Assembly: GCF_006337165.1 (NCBI RefSeq)
Contig: NZ_CP040896.1
Span: forward strand, 3,596,001 to 3,660,000
DNA from: Hymenobacter jejuensis
GTDB taxonomy: Bacteria > Bacteroidota > Bacteroidia > Cytophagales > Hymenobacteraceae
Direction of reading: 5' to 3'
DNA length: 64,000 bases
Shown: positions 1 to 7,929 of the stretch, in pieces
How positions within the stretch are numbered: position 1 is the stretch's first letter
Layout of the letters: every line of letters begins with the position of its first letter
Position numbers and translations under genes: made by a program
The notes under the pieces: model-generated
What the model saw: the letters and a program-made list of their open reading frames with translations, nothing else
Told to the model about the DNA's origin: nothing
Database searches by the model: none

Positions 1-366
1 CGGGACCAGATTTACGGCCATGCCCACCAGCAGGCTTTCTGCGCTCAACGTACCAAACTGGGGCACTACGAGCGCGAGCCCGATGGTGATGAGCAGCGTG
101 GCGAGGCTGGCGTACAGCACGCAGCCCACGGCCAGCAGCCAGATTCGGCGGGCCGTTTGCTCGACCTGCGGAAACCGCTCGTAAAGGCGCTGCCAAATGG
201 TGCGTGTGCCCCACCAGATGCCCACTGTGTATACCAGCGAAATGCTCCAGCTAATCAGAAACATCGGCACAGACTGGAAGGCATAGCCGAAGTTGGGCAG
301 TAGCATCAACAGGCTTACCAGCGGGATTCCCCACTGCAACAGACGACGGTCGTTCATCGGGCTCAT
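1..366 (-). CDS. LytS/YehU-type sensor histidine kinase, N-terminal part (runs off window)
   Basis: Only the first 122 codons are in the window; the frame stays open to base 1. The product begins MSPMNDRRLLQWGIPLVSLL (a second ATG lies at 357) and shows hydrophobic segments at about residues 10-30, 35-52 and 75-100. The pattern 'ISLVYTVGIWWGTRTIW', then 'RFPQVEQTARRIW' is what I associate with the membrane domain of Bacteroidota LytS/YehU-like kinases, which signal to LytTR regulators. The kinase domain is outside the window, so the call rests on the membrane part alone. It could be another multi-pass protein. Confidence 0.6.
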   Translation of the reverse strand, partial: MSPMNDRRLLQWGIPLVSLLMLLPNFGYAFQSVPMFLISWSISLVYTVGIWWGTRTIWQRLYERFPQVEQTARRIWLLAVGCVLYASLATLLITIGLALVVPQFGTLSAESLLVGMAVNLVP

Positions 367-460
367 CCGGCTTCGGTGCGCCGGCAACTTACGCAGAAGT
401 AAAGGGTTGCTCAAGCTGCGGGCGCCCGCAGCTTGAGCATTAGCCGGCGGTGTGGGCAGC

Positions 461-1354
461 CTAGTGCAGGGCTATCAAGGGCAGGCCCTGCATGGCCCGC
501 CAATAGAGCAGGCCCACGGCCCCGGCATAGAGCCCAGCAAACGCAAAAATGCCCAGGGTTTGGGTGCTGTTGCGCCACCGCGGGGCGTAGCGATGCAGCC
601 ACCACCCGGCCAGCGGCAGGGCCTGCAACGAATGAAGCCCCAGAAAATGCGCGGCGCGCAAATCGCCGTAGCGCGTGCTCCAGCCCAGCACCGGCAGGCC
701 CGGCCCGCCGTCGGCCGCCCCGATGGTGTGCCCCATGTGGCTGACCATGCTGCCGCCAATGGCGCTGCCCACCAGAAACAACAACAAGCCCAGCCGCATC
801 CCCCACACATACCCCGCCGAGCCAAACGGCCGGTGCCGCAGCGAGAGCCCCAACGCCCAGATTATCAAAAGGGTGTTGAGCATAATGAACATCCCCATGA
901 GGCCGAAAATCAAACCGTCGAAGGCGGAGCCTATGTTGAAGTGCGACGTAGTGCCGCGGTAGGCTTGCAGATAAATGCACAGCATCTCGACGAGCATGCT
1001 CACGGACACGCCCCACGCGATGAAGCGCACGGCGCGTTGGGCCTTGGCCGGCAAGTCGGCCAGTAGCCACCCCAGCGTCCAGAGGTAGATAACGCTGGAG
1101 GCCGCAAACTTGAGGGGCTTGATCCACACGTTCAGGCCGGTTACCACGCGGTGGTCGAAGGGCAGCAACACCAGCGCCAGCCCCACGAGCCCTACGTTGA
1201 GCCACCCCGCCCACGACAGTACCGGGCTGCTTCGGTGCAGCACCACGAGGCGCTCCCGCAACGCTGCGCCTAAGTGCAGCTTGTGCGGTTGGGGCGCGGC
1301 GCCCATCGAAACCGAAGAATCGACCGAAGAAAGTGTCAGCGTTTTCATGAGCAT
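461..1354 (-). CDS. Multi-pass integral membrane protein of unknown function
   Basis: 297 residues with about seven to eight hydrophobic segments from residue 45 onward, after a soluble N-terminal stretch of about 40 residues. Polar or aromatic motifs inside the membrane part include 'HFNIGSAFDGLIFGLMGMF' and, near residue 220, 'YGDLRAAHFLGLHSLQALP', whose histidines could bind a ligand or haem (inference). I do not recognise a named family. ATG at 1354 and a second in-frame ATG at 1348 are both possible starts. It follows the ABA4-like gene on the same strand with a gap of about 45 bases that contains a copy of the dispersed palindrome, so the two may be cotranscribed. Confidence 0.75.
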   Translation of the reverse strand: MLMKTLTLSSVDSSVSMGAAPQPHKLHLGAALRERLVVLHRSSPVLSWAGWLNVGLVGLALVLLPFDHRVVTGLNVWIKPLKFAASSVIYLWTLGWLLADLPAKAQRAVRFIAWGVSVSMLVEMLCIYLQAYRGTTSHFNIGSAFDGLIFGLMGMFIMLNTLLIIWALGLSLRHRPFGSAGYVWGMRLGLLLFLVGSAIGGSMVSHMGHTIGAADGGPGLPVLGWSTRYGDLRAAHFLGLHSLQALPLAGWWLHRYAPRWRNSTQTLGIFAFAGLYAGAVGLLYWRAMQGLPLIALH

Positions 1355-1373
1355 GAAGAATTATGCTTTGTTA

Positions 1374-1398
1374 TAAAATATTGGTTGTCAACTACATG
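1374..1398. repeat. 25-bp dispersed palindrome, copy 1
   Basis: Core TTGGTTGTCAA at 1381-1391; left end TAA. It lies between two tandem minus-strand genes, 1 base downstream of the stop (1400-1402) of the ABA4-like gene. Right arm weakly conserved. Confidence 0.5.
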
Positions 1399-1399
1399 T

Positions 1400-1849
1400 C
1401 TAGATCGACGAAATTGCCGGCTTGGCCGCATAGAAGCGGCGCAGGAGGCTGTACAGCAAAAGGCCCACCGGCCCCAGCTGGAAAGTGAGTAGGAGCGCCG
1501 GCACCACCAGCAGGTGCGGCACGCCGCGGCGCTGGGCATCGCGCACTTCCCAGGCGCCCACCGCCAGATCGAAGCACAGGTAATGCACCCAGCCGGCCAG
1601 CAGTGCCCACGGATCGCGAAACAGGGCCGCCACCTGACCAAGCGAGCCAAAGCCGCCCGCGCCCGCATCGGGACCCAGAAAGTGCCTTCCAATAAAGAGG
1701 GTATAACCCACGGCCAGCACCAGCGGCAGGGCGTTGCTCAAGACCACCCACCGCGTTACGCGCCAGCGCGGCAGCAACACAAGCAACAGCCAGCCCAGCA
1801 GCGCTACGGAGCCGGCCAGCGAGAAGAGAGCGTCAGGGGAGAAAGTCAT
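1400..1849 (-). CDS. ABA4-like (DUF4281) family membrane protein
   Basis: 149 residues from the ATG at 1849, chosen because the protein then opens directly with the first membrane segment (MTFSPDALFSLAGSVALLG). An upstream in-frame ATG at 1987 would add 46 residues of non-conserved, charged sequence. Four hydrophobic segments are visible. The signature 'LLAGWVHYLCFDLAVGAWEVRDAQRRG' followed by 'VPALLLTFQLGPVGLLLYSLLRR' fits the ABA4-like family, named after the plant neoxanthin-synthesis protein ABA4. The bacterial role is unknown; a link to carotenoids in this usually pigmented group would be inference only. Confidence 0.75.
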   Translation of the reverse strand: MTFSPDALFSLAGSVALLGWLLLVLLPRWRVTRWVVLSNALPLVLAVGYTLFIGRHFLGPDAGAGGFGSLGQVAALFRDPWALLAGWVHYLCFDLAVGAWEVRDAQRRGVPHLLVVPALLLTFQLGPVGLLLYSLLRRFYAAKPAISSI

Positions 1850-2020
1850 GGCGAAAGCAATTGGCGTTGACCAAACTTGCTCAAAATCAGCACGACTCGG
1901 ATGCCCAAAAGCAGTGAAGCCGTTCTTCCTTGGGGTGAAGTGACAGAACCGCAGGGCGAAGCGGATATCTGGTGTGAGCGCCAACACCGGCCGACCGTCG
2001 TACAGGTAAGCGGCAGCTTC

Positions 2021-2028
2021 TACCTTTG
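2021..2028 (+). promoter_or_regulatory. Bacteroidota -7 box, very close to start codon
   Basis: TACCTTTG, an exact TAnnTTTG, ends only 4 bases before the GTG at 2033. No clear -33 TTG is seen. If used, the transcript would begin at or next to the start codon (leaderless). Confidence 0.5.
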
Positions 2029-2032
2029 CGCC

Positions 2033-2746
2033 GTGCGATTTCCCTTCGGCAAATATTTTGTGTTGTGTCTGGGCGCTCTGTTAGCGCCTGGCCTGACGTA
2101 TGCCGACGACGTCCTGCCCGGCCTTGCCGATACCGCAGCGGTGCACCAGTCGCACCGCCGGATCGTGTTTCAATTTGACAACCGCTATTCGCTCCTCAAC
2201 GGGCGTTTGGTTGGCATCAACGGGCTGAAGCTGGGCGTAGAATGGCGCAACCGGCTGCGCACGGGCGCTGCGCTGTACCTGCTCAGCAGCGGCATTCCGT
2301 CCGACGAGCCCACGCCACTTGATCTGCCGCCCGCCACCACGGCCGAAATGCGCTTTCGGTACGTGGCCGTCTATGGCGAATACGTGCTCATTGGCAACCG
2401 GCGCTGGGAGCTGAGCACGCCTACCCAGTTTGGCGTCGGGCGCTTTTTTTCGCGTTACGAATTGCCGAACGGGCAGGTGCGTAAGTCGCCGAAGGAGCTA
2501 ATCTGGCTCGTAGAACCCTCCGTAGCCAGCCATTACCGCGTGTGGCGGTGGCTGGGCGTGGGCGCGGGGCTGGGCTGGCGCCAAACGCTGTTCATCAACA
2601 ACGCCTTGGAGCACGAGCTGAATGCACCGATCTTTTACGGCCGCGTCAAGCTGTTTTTGGGCGATTTGTACAAGGTATTCCGGGGGCACGAGCGGCTGTT
2701 TTCCCAGCGCGGCCTCGAAAGCAGAGCCACAAGCGAAGGATATTAA
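2033..2746 (+). CDS. Conserved secreted or outer-membrane protein of unknown function
   Basis: 237 residues from a GTG at 2033. The frame extends back to ATG 1877, but the GTG puts a signal peptide (VRFPFGKYFVLCLGALLAPGL, cut near 'TYA-DD') at the N-terminus and lies just after a -7 box. The mature part alternates polar and aromatic residues ('RRIVFQFDNRYSLLNGR', 'FRYVAVYGEYVLIGNRRWELSTPTQFGVGRFF'), as in small outer-membrane beta-barrels. No named family recognised. It diverges from the ABA4-like gene and converges on the next gene with a shared terminator. The start choice is uncertain. Confidence 0.65.
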   Translation: MRFPFGKYFVLCLGALLAPGLTYADDVLPGLADTAAVHQSHRRIVFQFDNRYSLLNGRLVGINGLKLGVEWRNRLRTGAALYLLSSGIPSDEPTPLDLPPATTAEMRFRYVAVYGEYVLIGNRRWELSTPTQFGVGRFFSRYELPNGQVRKSPKELIWLVEPSVASHYRVWRWLGVGAGLGWRQTLFINNALEHELNAPIFYGRVKLFLGDLYKVFRGHERLFSQRGLESRATSEGY

Positions 2747-2754
2747 CAAAACCC

Positions 2755-2785
2755 CAAGGGCGCAGACGTGCAGTCTGCGCCCTTG
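2755..2785 (+). terminator. Strong hairpin terminator
   Basis: Perfect 13-bp stem (2755-2767 with 2773-2785), 5-base loop, between the convergent genes ending at 2746 and 2823. T-rich sequence follows on the plus side. Confidence 0.8.
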
Positions 2786-2800
2786 AAAAGCTTTTATTTA

Positions 2801-2825
2801 TAAATATCTGACTGTCAATCAGTTA
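2801..2825. repeat. 25-bp dispersed palindrome, copy 2 (includes a stop codon)
   Basis: Core CTGACTGTCAA at 2808-2818, left end TAA, right end TTA. The terminal TTA (2823-2825) is the TAA stop codon of the minus-strand gene 2823-3197. Confidence 0.7.
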
Positions 2826-3197
2826 CTTCGGGCCTGATGCGGTGGTAATGCGGCGCAGCAGAATGTGGGTGGTTTCCTGGTTTTTGACGCCATTCGGCAG
2901 CGAATACAGTTGCACCACTTCCCAGCCCAGCTTGCCCATGTAGTTGAGCGTGCTCAGCGGCGTCGAGAAAACCTCCATTTTGCCCACTTCCCGTTTGGCC
3001 AACTCGCTGTCGCCCAGCTTCTCGAAGCCGTAGCCGAAATCGACGAAGATGTCGCTGCCCTTGGTGTTGGTCTGGTCGTTCAGCCGGTCGGTTTTGAGCA
3101 ACTCGCAGTACTCGTAGTGTACCGTGTTGGCGCTGGTCGTTTGCGCGTAAGCCGTTGCGGAGCCCAGGAGCAGAAAGGAGAGTAGTAGTTTTTTCAT
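2823..3197 (-). CDS. Small secreted protein of unknown function
   Basis: 124 residues with a clear signal peptide (MKKLLLSFLLLGSATAYA, cut before QTT). The mature protein of about 105 residues contains 'IFVDFGYGFEKL', 'LNYMGKLGWEVVQLYSL' and ends in a basic strand-like stretch 'THILLRRITTASGPK'. The 'LGWEVVQ' pattern resembles small Bacteroidota proteins in the style of DUF4177, but I am not certain of the match. Its stop codon forms the end of dispersed palindrome copy 2. Confidence 0.7.
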   Translation of the reverse strand: MKKLLLSFLLLGSATAYAQTTSANTVHYEYCELLKTDRLNDQTNTKGSDIFVDFGYGFEKLGDSELAKREVGKMEVFSTPLSTLNYMGKLGWEVVQLYSLPNGVKNQETTHILLRRITTASGPK

Positions 3198-3353
3198 GAG
3201 GAATTAGGAAGAAAGTTACCGGGCCCGTCCAATCAAAGCGCGAAGCCTTCGTGTGGCAGAAGCCTAATGTGAAGTCCGAATGCGCCCGCCAATGGGCAGA
3301 AGTTCTGCAAAGCAACGGCTTTTTTTCAGACACTTTATTTTGTATTTAAAACA

Positions 3354-3385
3354 TAAAAAAAGCCCCGGCTCGTCGGAGCTGGGGC
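3354..3385 (-). terminator. Terminator of menE
   Basis: 10-bp stem (3362-3371 with 3376-3385, one G-U type mismatch), 4-base loop, then a run of A on the plus strand at 3354-3360 that reads as a U tract on the minus strand. Confidence 0.8.
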
Positions 3386-3406
3386 CTGCAATGGTATTTC
3401 GCCGCG

Positions 3407-4552
3407 TTAGGGCTGTGCAGCGTCTTTTTGGGTTGTGGTAGCGCTGGCGCGTACCGTACCCAACCGATCGAGCTTGCCCGAGGCAGTGGTCCGAAATTCG
3501 GGCACGTACACCAGCTCACGCGGCCGTTCGTAGCGGTCGAGGCGCTCGCTGAGCAGGGCCAGCAGGTGCTTGTTTTGCGCAGCAGACAGCGGCTTTCCTT
3601 CAATAAACGCCGTGACTTGCTCGCCCAGGCGCGTATCGGGCCGACCGATTACAAAAGACCGACGGTTTGCGGTATCTATCTCAGCTAGAGCTACTTCCAA
3701 TACTTGCTCAACTTTCTCGGCCTGCACCTTCACGCCGCCCGAGTTGATGACAAAATCGGCGCGGCCCAGCCACTCGAACGTATGCGCATCGAGCAGCCGG
3801 ATGCGGTCGTTGGTGATAATTAATTGATTGTCAGTAACATCTGCGCGCACGGTCAGGCAGCCGCGGTCGTCCTGCTCGACGTGAATGCCGGGGAGCACGC
3901 GGTAGTGCGGCGAAGCCTCGGGGCCGTTGAGGCGGCGCAAGGCAATGTGCGAGGCCGTTTCGGTCATGCCGTAGGTGAGGTACACCGGCACTTTCAGCTT
4001 CTGAATGGCCTTGTTCAGGCTGCTGTCCACAGAAGCGCCGCCGACCAAAATAGCGCGCATCGTGTTGAGGCGCGCGCTGTGGCCGTTGTCGAGCACCGTA
4101 CGCATTTGCAACGGCACAAACGAAGCAAAATCAAACGGCTCCTTCGCCGACACCAGCGCCAACGGGTCGGCGTGCGGCTCCACAATGGTCATGTGCAGGT
4201 TCAGCTCGAAGCCGCGCACCAGCATCATGAGGCCGCCTACAAACTCGCAGTTGAGGCACACGAGCATGCGGTCGCCGGGGCCGAGGTCGAAGTAGTCGCC
4301 AGTGCGCTTGGCACTGGCCGCCAGCTGCCGCCGCCGCATCTGAATGGCCTGCGGTGCCCCGGTCGAGCCCGATGTGCGCAGCCCAAACTCCTGCGCCCCG
4401 TTCAGCCACTGCCGACAGAAATCCAGCACTTTCGCCTCGTAGCCGTTGAGCTCGGTGGGGCTGTTGGCTGGGTATTGCCGGATGTCATCGTAACGGAATT
4501 CGCGGCCGTTGAGCAGGAGGGAGTCGGGGAGGAGATCGGAATCGGTAGCCAT
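3407..4552 (-). CDS. menE: o-succinylbenzoate--CoA ligase-like AMP-binding enzyme
   Basis: 381 residues, an ANL-superfamily adenylating enzyme. Visible motifs in order: P-loop 'TSGSTGAPQAIQM' (about 60), A5 'YGMTETASH' (about 195), A7/A8 'WLGRADFVINSGGVKVQAEKVEQ' (about 260) and the A10 lysine region 'TASGKLDR' near the C-terminus. Its length (the family is usually 400-480) and the men genes 5 kb upstream support MenE, which activates o-succinylbenzoate in menaquinone synthesis. Substrate is inferred from context. Codons for 'TDNQLIITN' are AT-rich and coincide with dispersed palindrome copy 3. It may be transcribed alone, since the intervening genes look unrelated. Confidence 0.85.
   Translation of the reverse strand: MATDSDLLPDSLLLNGREFRYDDIRQYPANSPTELNGYEAKVLDFCRQWLNGAQEFGLRTSGSTGAPQAIQMRRRQLAASAKRTGDYFDLGPGDRMLVCLNCEFVGGLMMLVRGFELNLHMTIVEPHADPLALVSAKEPFDFASFVPLQMRTVLDNGHSARLNTMRAILVGGASVDSSLNKAIQKLKVPVYLTYGMTETASHIALRRLNGPEASPHYRVLPGIHVEQDDRGCLTVRADVTDNQLIITNDRIRLLDAHTFEWLGRADFVINSGGVKVQAEKVEQVLEVALAEIDTANRRSFVIGRPDTRLGEQVTAFIEGKPLSAAQNKHLLALLSERLDRYERPRELVYVPEFRTTASGKLDRLGTVRASATTTQKDAAQP
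3817..3841. repeat. 25-bp dispersed palindrome, copy 3, inside menE
   Basis: Core TTGATTGTCAG at 3824-3834, left end TAA. Read in frame on the minus strand as part of 'VTDNQLI'; right arm degenerate. Confidence 0.55.
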
Positions 4553-4676
4553 GAAGGACAGCAGAAAGCGGAAGGCAAAGATTTACAGAGTTAACTACAA
4601 CTGCATACGGAATTTACTAACGAGACGTCATTTTTTACTTCTGTTCATCGCGCGTATACAAAAACACAGGATGTAG

Positions 4677-5507
4677 TTAATTCCTTTTTTTCTGATTGAT
4701 GTAGATCTTCTCCCAAGCCTTTTTAGTTAAAGTCAATAATTGATCGTCATCACAACTCCATATAGAGACATAAGTTTTTGATATTACAATATGTTGTTTC
4801 CATTTAACAAATTTTTCATAAAGCATTAAAGTGCAAATATCAGTAGATGTTATATACTCACCGGTTTCGGGTAAATGGCTATGCATACTTACCGCTCCTT
4901 TTTGCTCGTCTTGTTTATATTCAATAGGAATGATGCTATTATGTATTCTGGCCCTATTAGTAGGCTCATTAAATTTGTTAAAATCTATTTTATAATCGTT
5001 TCCGAAGATTACTACATTACTGACTTGCGGTCCTGTTAAAACGTAAACTTTTCTCTCATCACCCTGAATTATTGGTATAAGATTCAACCTGGTGTTCTGA
5101 TAAACTTTAAATAGGGTATCAGTACGTATAATTTCAAGGGCCTTCCTCCGAATAGTATAGAGATCGTTTTCTGAGTCGAGAAAAACCCTTTCTTTACTGT
5201 CGACAATAGCTTTTGAAATATTATAAGTGCTATCAAAAGAAATAGTTGCTATAACTTTTGGAACAGTGTCTTTGGAAAAGAAAACACAATTTGTGCGTTC
5301 ATTATCAGGATATGAGAAGTAGCCGCCAATGTTTTCTTGTTGCTCTTTGAATTTTTCTGTAAAAATATCACTGCCGAGCCATGAAGCCATTTCAGATCTA
5401 TATAGATATTTACCTTCTTTTTTAATGTTGATAATACCTTTATTGCCTTGACCGAATACTTGTGTGTAGATTAAGAAAGTAAGTGCTATCAGCGAGAGGT
5501 ATTTCAT
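4677..5507 (-). CDS. AT-rich secreted protein of unknown function
   Basis: 276 residues with a signal peptide (MKYLSLIALTFLIYTQVFG, cut before QGN). The mature protein has no membrane segment. Noticeable stretches are 'AVSMHSHLPETGEYITSTDICTLMLYEKFVKWKQHIVIS', with clustered His, Glu and Cys that could bind a metal (inference), and 'YVSIWSCDDDQ'. No family recognised. Base composition is strikingly low in GC compared with every neighbour, with Lys, Ile and Asn abundant and AT-ending codons, so recent horizontal acquisition is likely. It lies inside the block that separates menE from menB. Confidence 0.75.
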   Translation of the reverse strand: MKYLSLIALTFLIYTQVFGQGNKGIINIKKEGKYLYRSEMASWLGSDIFTEKFKEQQENIGGYFSYPDNERTNCVFFSKDTVPKVIATISFDSTYNISKAIVDSKERVFLDSENDLYTIRRKALEIIRTDTLFKVYQNTRLNLIPIIQGDERKVYVLTGPQVSNVVIFGNDYKIDFNKFNEPTNRARIHNSIIPIEYKQDEQKGAVSMHSHLPETGEYITSTDICTLMLYEKFVKWKQHIVISKTYVSIWSCDDDQLLTLTKKAWEKIYINQKKRN

Positions 5508-5636
5508 GTTTTTATAAGCATTTGAATTTTTAGCTAAAGGTAGGGGCGGGCGGTTGTATATAATAAGCCTTAAATTATTTTTTTCTATATAGCTGTTGAT
5601 TGCGGAAGGAGCGCCCGATTTTAATGAAGCAAAAAT

Positions 5637-6086
5637 CTACTGAATCAGCCAGCGCTGGTAAGTCCTTGCCGAAGGTACCGTCACAGTGCACAGCACCAAG
5701 AGCAGGCAAACGAAAAACACCAAGTCCCACGGGTTCTGAGTCAGGGCATACGATACCAAGGGCGGCAAACTGATTAAACCTAATAAGCTGTTTCTTAAGA
5801 AGATACGGCTTTGGTACATCTTCAGGTTTTCCGCCGATGGGCGCCGGATATTAGGCTTGATGTATTTTGATACTATGTATACCAGCACGCTCACCAGCAC
5901 CAGCAAGCCCGTCAGCAGAAGCAGGGCGGGCCAGGTAGCAAGCTGCGGCTCGACGGCCGTGCTAGCGGCGGCTCGCTGTTTGGCCAGCAGGACCAGTGCA
6001 GCGGTCAGGCCAGCCTGAAGGAGATACTGCAACCAGTGCAAACGCCGAATCCGGCGGATAGCCTTGTCGTAAGCCTCATCTCCCAT
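5637..6086 (-). CDS. Small four-helix membrane protein, unknown
   Basis: 149 residues: a basic, amphipathic N-terminus (MGDEAYDKAIRRIRRLHWLQY), then hydrophobic segments at about 20-38, 52-72, 97-115 and 120-140. No catalytic motif is seen and no family is recognised. It follows the lipase maturation factor-like gene on the same strand, with a gap of about 97 bases. Confidence 0.65.
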   Translation of the reverse strand: MGDEAYDKAIRRIRRLHWLQYLLQAGLTAALVLLAKQRAAASTAVEPQLATWPALLLLTGLLVLVSVLVYIVSKYIKPNIRRPSAENLKMYQSRIFLRNSLLGLISLPPLVSYALTQNPWDLVFFVCLLLVLCTVTVPSARTYQRWLIQ

Positions 6087-6183
6087 AAATGTATGCTACG
6101 CAGTAACTTCTGGTTCGGATGAAGCAAAGGCCGGCCGGCGTTCTGCCAAGGAAAATCATCTTGCCTTGGGCGGTGTGTATTGC

Positions 6184-7725
6184 TCACTTAAGCGGAATCC
6201 AGCCGGCACTTCTTAACACTCCGATCAGTTGCGGATCGTCGGCGGACATGGGCGGCAGCCAGATGCTGACTCGCTCGCGCTGCCACCACAAGCCCTGGGC
6301 GTTGCCGGGTTGGGCAAACCAATACCGGTACAGCACGGCCCGGACGTAGCGCGGCGGCCGGTTGGGGAAAGGGTTATGGGCAAACAAGCCGACAACCCCG
6401 GGTTCATTGTGCAGGAGCTTCCATACCAGGTTCAGCGTCCAGGGATATTCGGCCGGCGAGGCCATTGCCGCGAACCACATTTGCCAGTCCAGCCGCAGCT
6501 GATAAGGCGCAATTTGCGGCGGCCTCTGGTCTAGCAGCACCGGCAAGCCTTTGTAGAGATAGGGTTGCCAGTGGGCGCTGTCGTTGGGCGCTTCGTCGAG
6601 GGTTCCCTCGAACACCACATTGAGCCGCTGCTGTCCCACGGTCCCGAAGGCCCCGTAGGTATTGACGAGGTCCAGCGGGTCGAAGGACGTGTTCATGATC
6701 TGCCCCGGCGACACCATGTTTAGCGCTGGTCGAATGCTGAGGCCAGCAATAAGAACCGTTGTGGCCCAGGCAGTAGCCCGCATGGGCCTAGATACTTCGG
6801 CCCGCCCAGCCGCCGCCTGCGCTTTTCGAACGAGCCAGCCGGGAAGCAGCCGGGCCCAGAAGCCATCGTCGAAACAAGCCAAAGCCGGCAGAATCGTCAG
6901 CCAGTTCAGAAACGACAGATTACCGCTGAGAATGATGTTAATCTGGAATAACACGATCACCGCTCCTGCAATATGTCGGGCAAGTCGCGGCCCGAACACG
7001 AAGAAAGGCGCGACGATCTCGGCCAGCCAATTGAACCAGACGCCCACCCGCAGCGCCGTGCGCGGCAGAAAATGAAACCACCGGCTTAGCGGGCCGGGGA
7101 TGGGCTGCGTTTCGAAATGGTAGTAGAGGGCTGTGCTGTTGCGCCAGATTTCATCCCCCCGCACCTTAATCAAGCCCGCGCCGAGCATGACGCGAAAGGC
7201 CAGCCACCGAAACAGCATAAGGATGGGCATGGGCGGCGCGTACCGCGGAAACGGCCGCAGATCGAGCAAAGGGCAGAGAAAAATGGCCAAAAACCCGGTT
7301 TCGGTCAGCTGAATCTCCCAACCGTAGCTGTACCAGTCTTGCCCGAGGTGCGTGAAGGACAGGTAGAGAAACCAGAGCACGGCCAGCATCAGCGCGTTCG
7401 CAAAACCGGCCGCAACGACGCAGGAAAGCAAAAAACCAATCCAGGCGACTGTTATTAGAGCCGTGTCAGAATGCCACAGCCAAAACAGCGACGGCAGGCG
7501 CATAAAGCCCGCCCTGTCGGAGCCCAGTACCTCGCTTACCTGCTTGAGGTAACTCTCCATGGGCAGCAGCCCGTTGGAGCCGACCAAGGGGACAATCTGG
7601 TTGATTGCTACCAGAAAAGCTACCGCATAGATCACGCCCAGCAGGCGCAACAGGACGAATCGGGTGAGCCAGTAGGAAGGAGGGCTATCCGGGGGGCGCG
7701 TAGCACGTTGAGATTCGCTAGCCAT
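6184..7725 (-). CDS. Lipase maturation factor family membrane protein
   Basis: 513 residues with many transmembrane segments. The diagnostic block near residues 195-260, 'NSTALYYHFETQPIPGPLSRWFHFLP' then 'FNWLAEIVAPFFVFGPRLARH', matches the lipase maturation factor (LMF1) family. The later periplasmic part, 'VVFEGTLDEA...WQPYLYKGLPVLLDQRPPQIAPYQLRLDWQMWFAAM', is also typical. LMF1 in animals is an ER folding factor for lipases; the bacterial homologues have no proven role. C-terminal 'PRYVRAVLYRYWFA' is also conserved. Length is normal for the family. Confidence 0.85.
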   Translation of the reverse strand: MASESQRATRPPDSPPSYWLTRFVLLRLLGVIYAVAFLVAINQIVPLVGSNGLLPMESYLKQVSEVLGSDRAGFMRLPSLFWLWHSDTALITVAWIGFLLSCVVAAGFANALMLAVLWFLYLSFTHLGQDWYSYGWEIQLTETGFLAIFLCPLLDLRPFPRYAPPMPILMLFRWLAFRVMLGAGLIKVRGDEIWRNSTALYYHFETQPIPGPLSRWFHFLPRTALRVGVWFNWLAEIVAPFFVFGPRLARHIAGAVIVLFQINIILSGNLSFLNWLTILPALACFDDGFWARLLPGWLVRKAQAAAGRAEVSRPMRATAWATTVLIAGLSIRPALNMVSPGQIMNTSFDPLDLVNTYGAFGTVGQQRLNVVFEGTLDEAPNDSAHWQPYLYKGLPVLLDQRPPQIAPYQLRLDWQMWFAAMASPAEYPWTLNLVWKLLHNEPGVVGLFAHNPFPNRPPRYVRAVLYRYWFAQPGNAQGLWWQRERVSIWLPPMSADDPQLIGVLRSAGWIPLK

Positions 7726-7900
7726 TGTCGTTTTACTTCCGGTCGGTTGTTGCCAATGGAAGCTTAATACGACTGACGTTTCAAGGTTGGCGACTAGTGA
7801 TGGGTTAAAAAATGCGTTTAAAGTATTGCCCTCTCACTCCTTCCTTGAAGGCCTCGACAGCTAGAATGACTACCGTAGGCAGGTAGTGCTGCATTGATTA

Positions 7901-7925
7901 TAACGTGCTAATTATGAACATGTTA
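7901..7925. repeat. 25-bp dispersed palindrome, copy 4
   Basis: Core CTAATTATGAA at 7908-7918, left end TAA, right end TTA. Lies 4 bases past the stop (7930-7932) of the minus-strand cyclase gene. Confidence 0.5.
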
Positions 7926-7929
7926 GCCT

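Noticed and set aside
411..1214. Long frames antisense to or overlapping the membrane protein gene (both strands)
   Set aside because: High GC creates long shadow frames; these products are rich in Arg/Pro/Gly and show no domain or start context.
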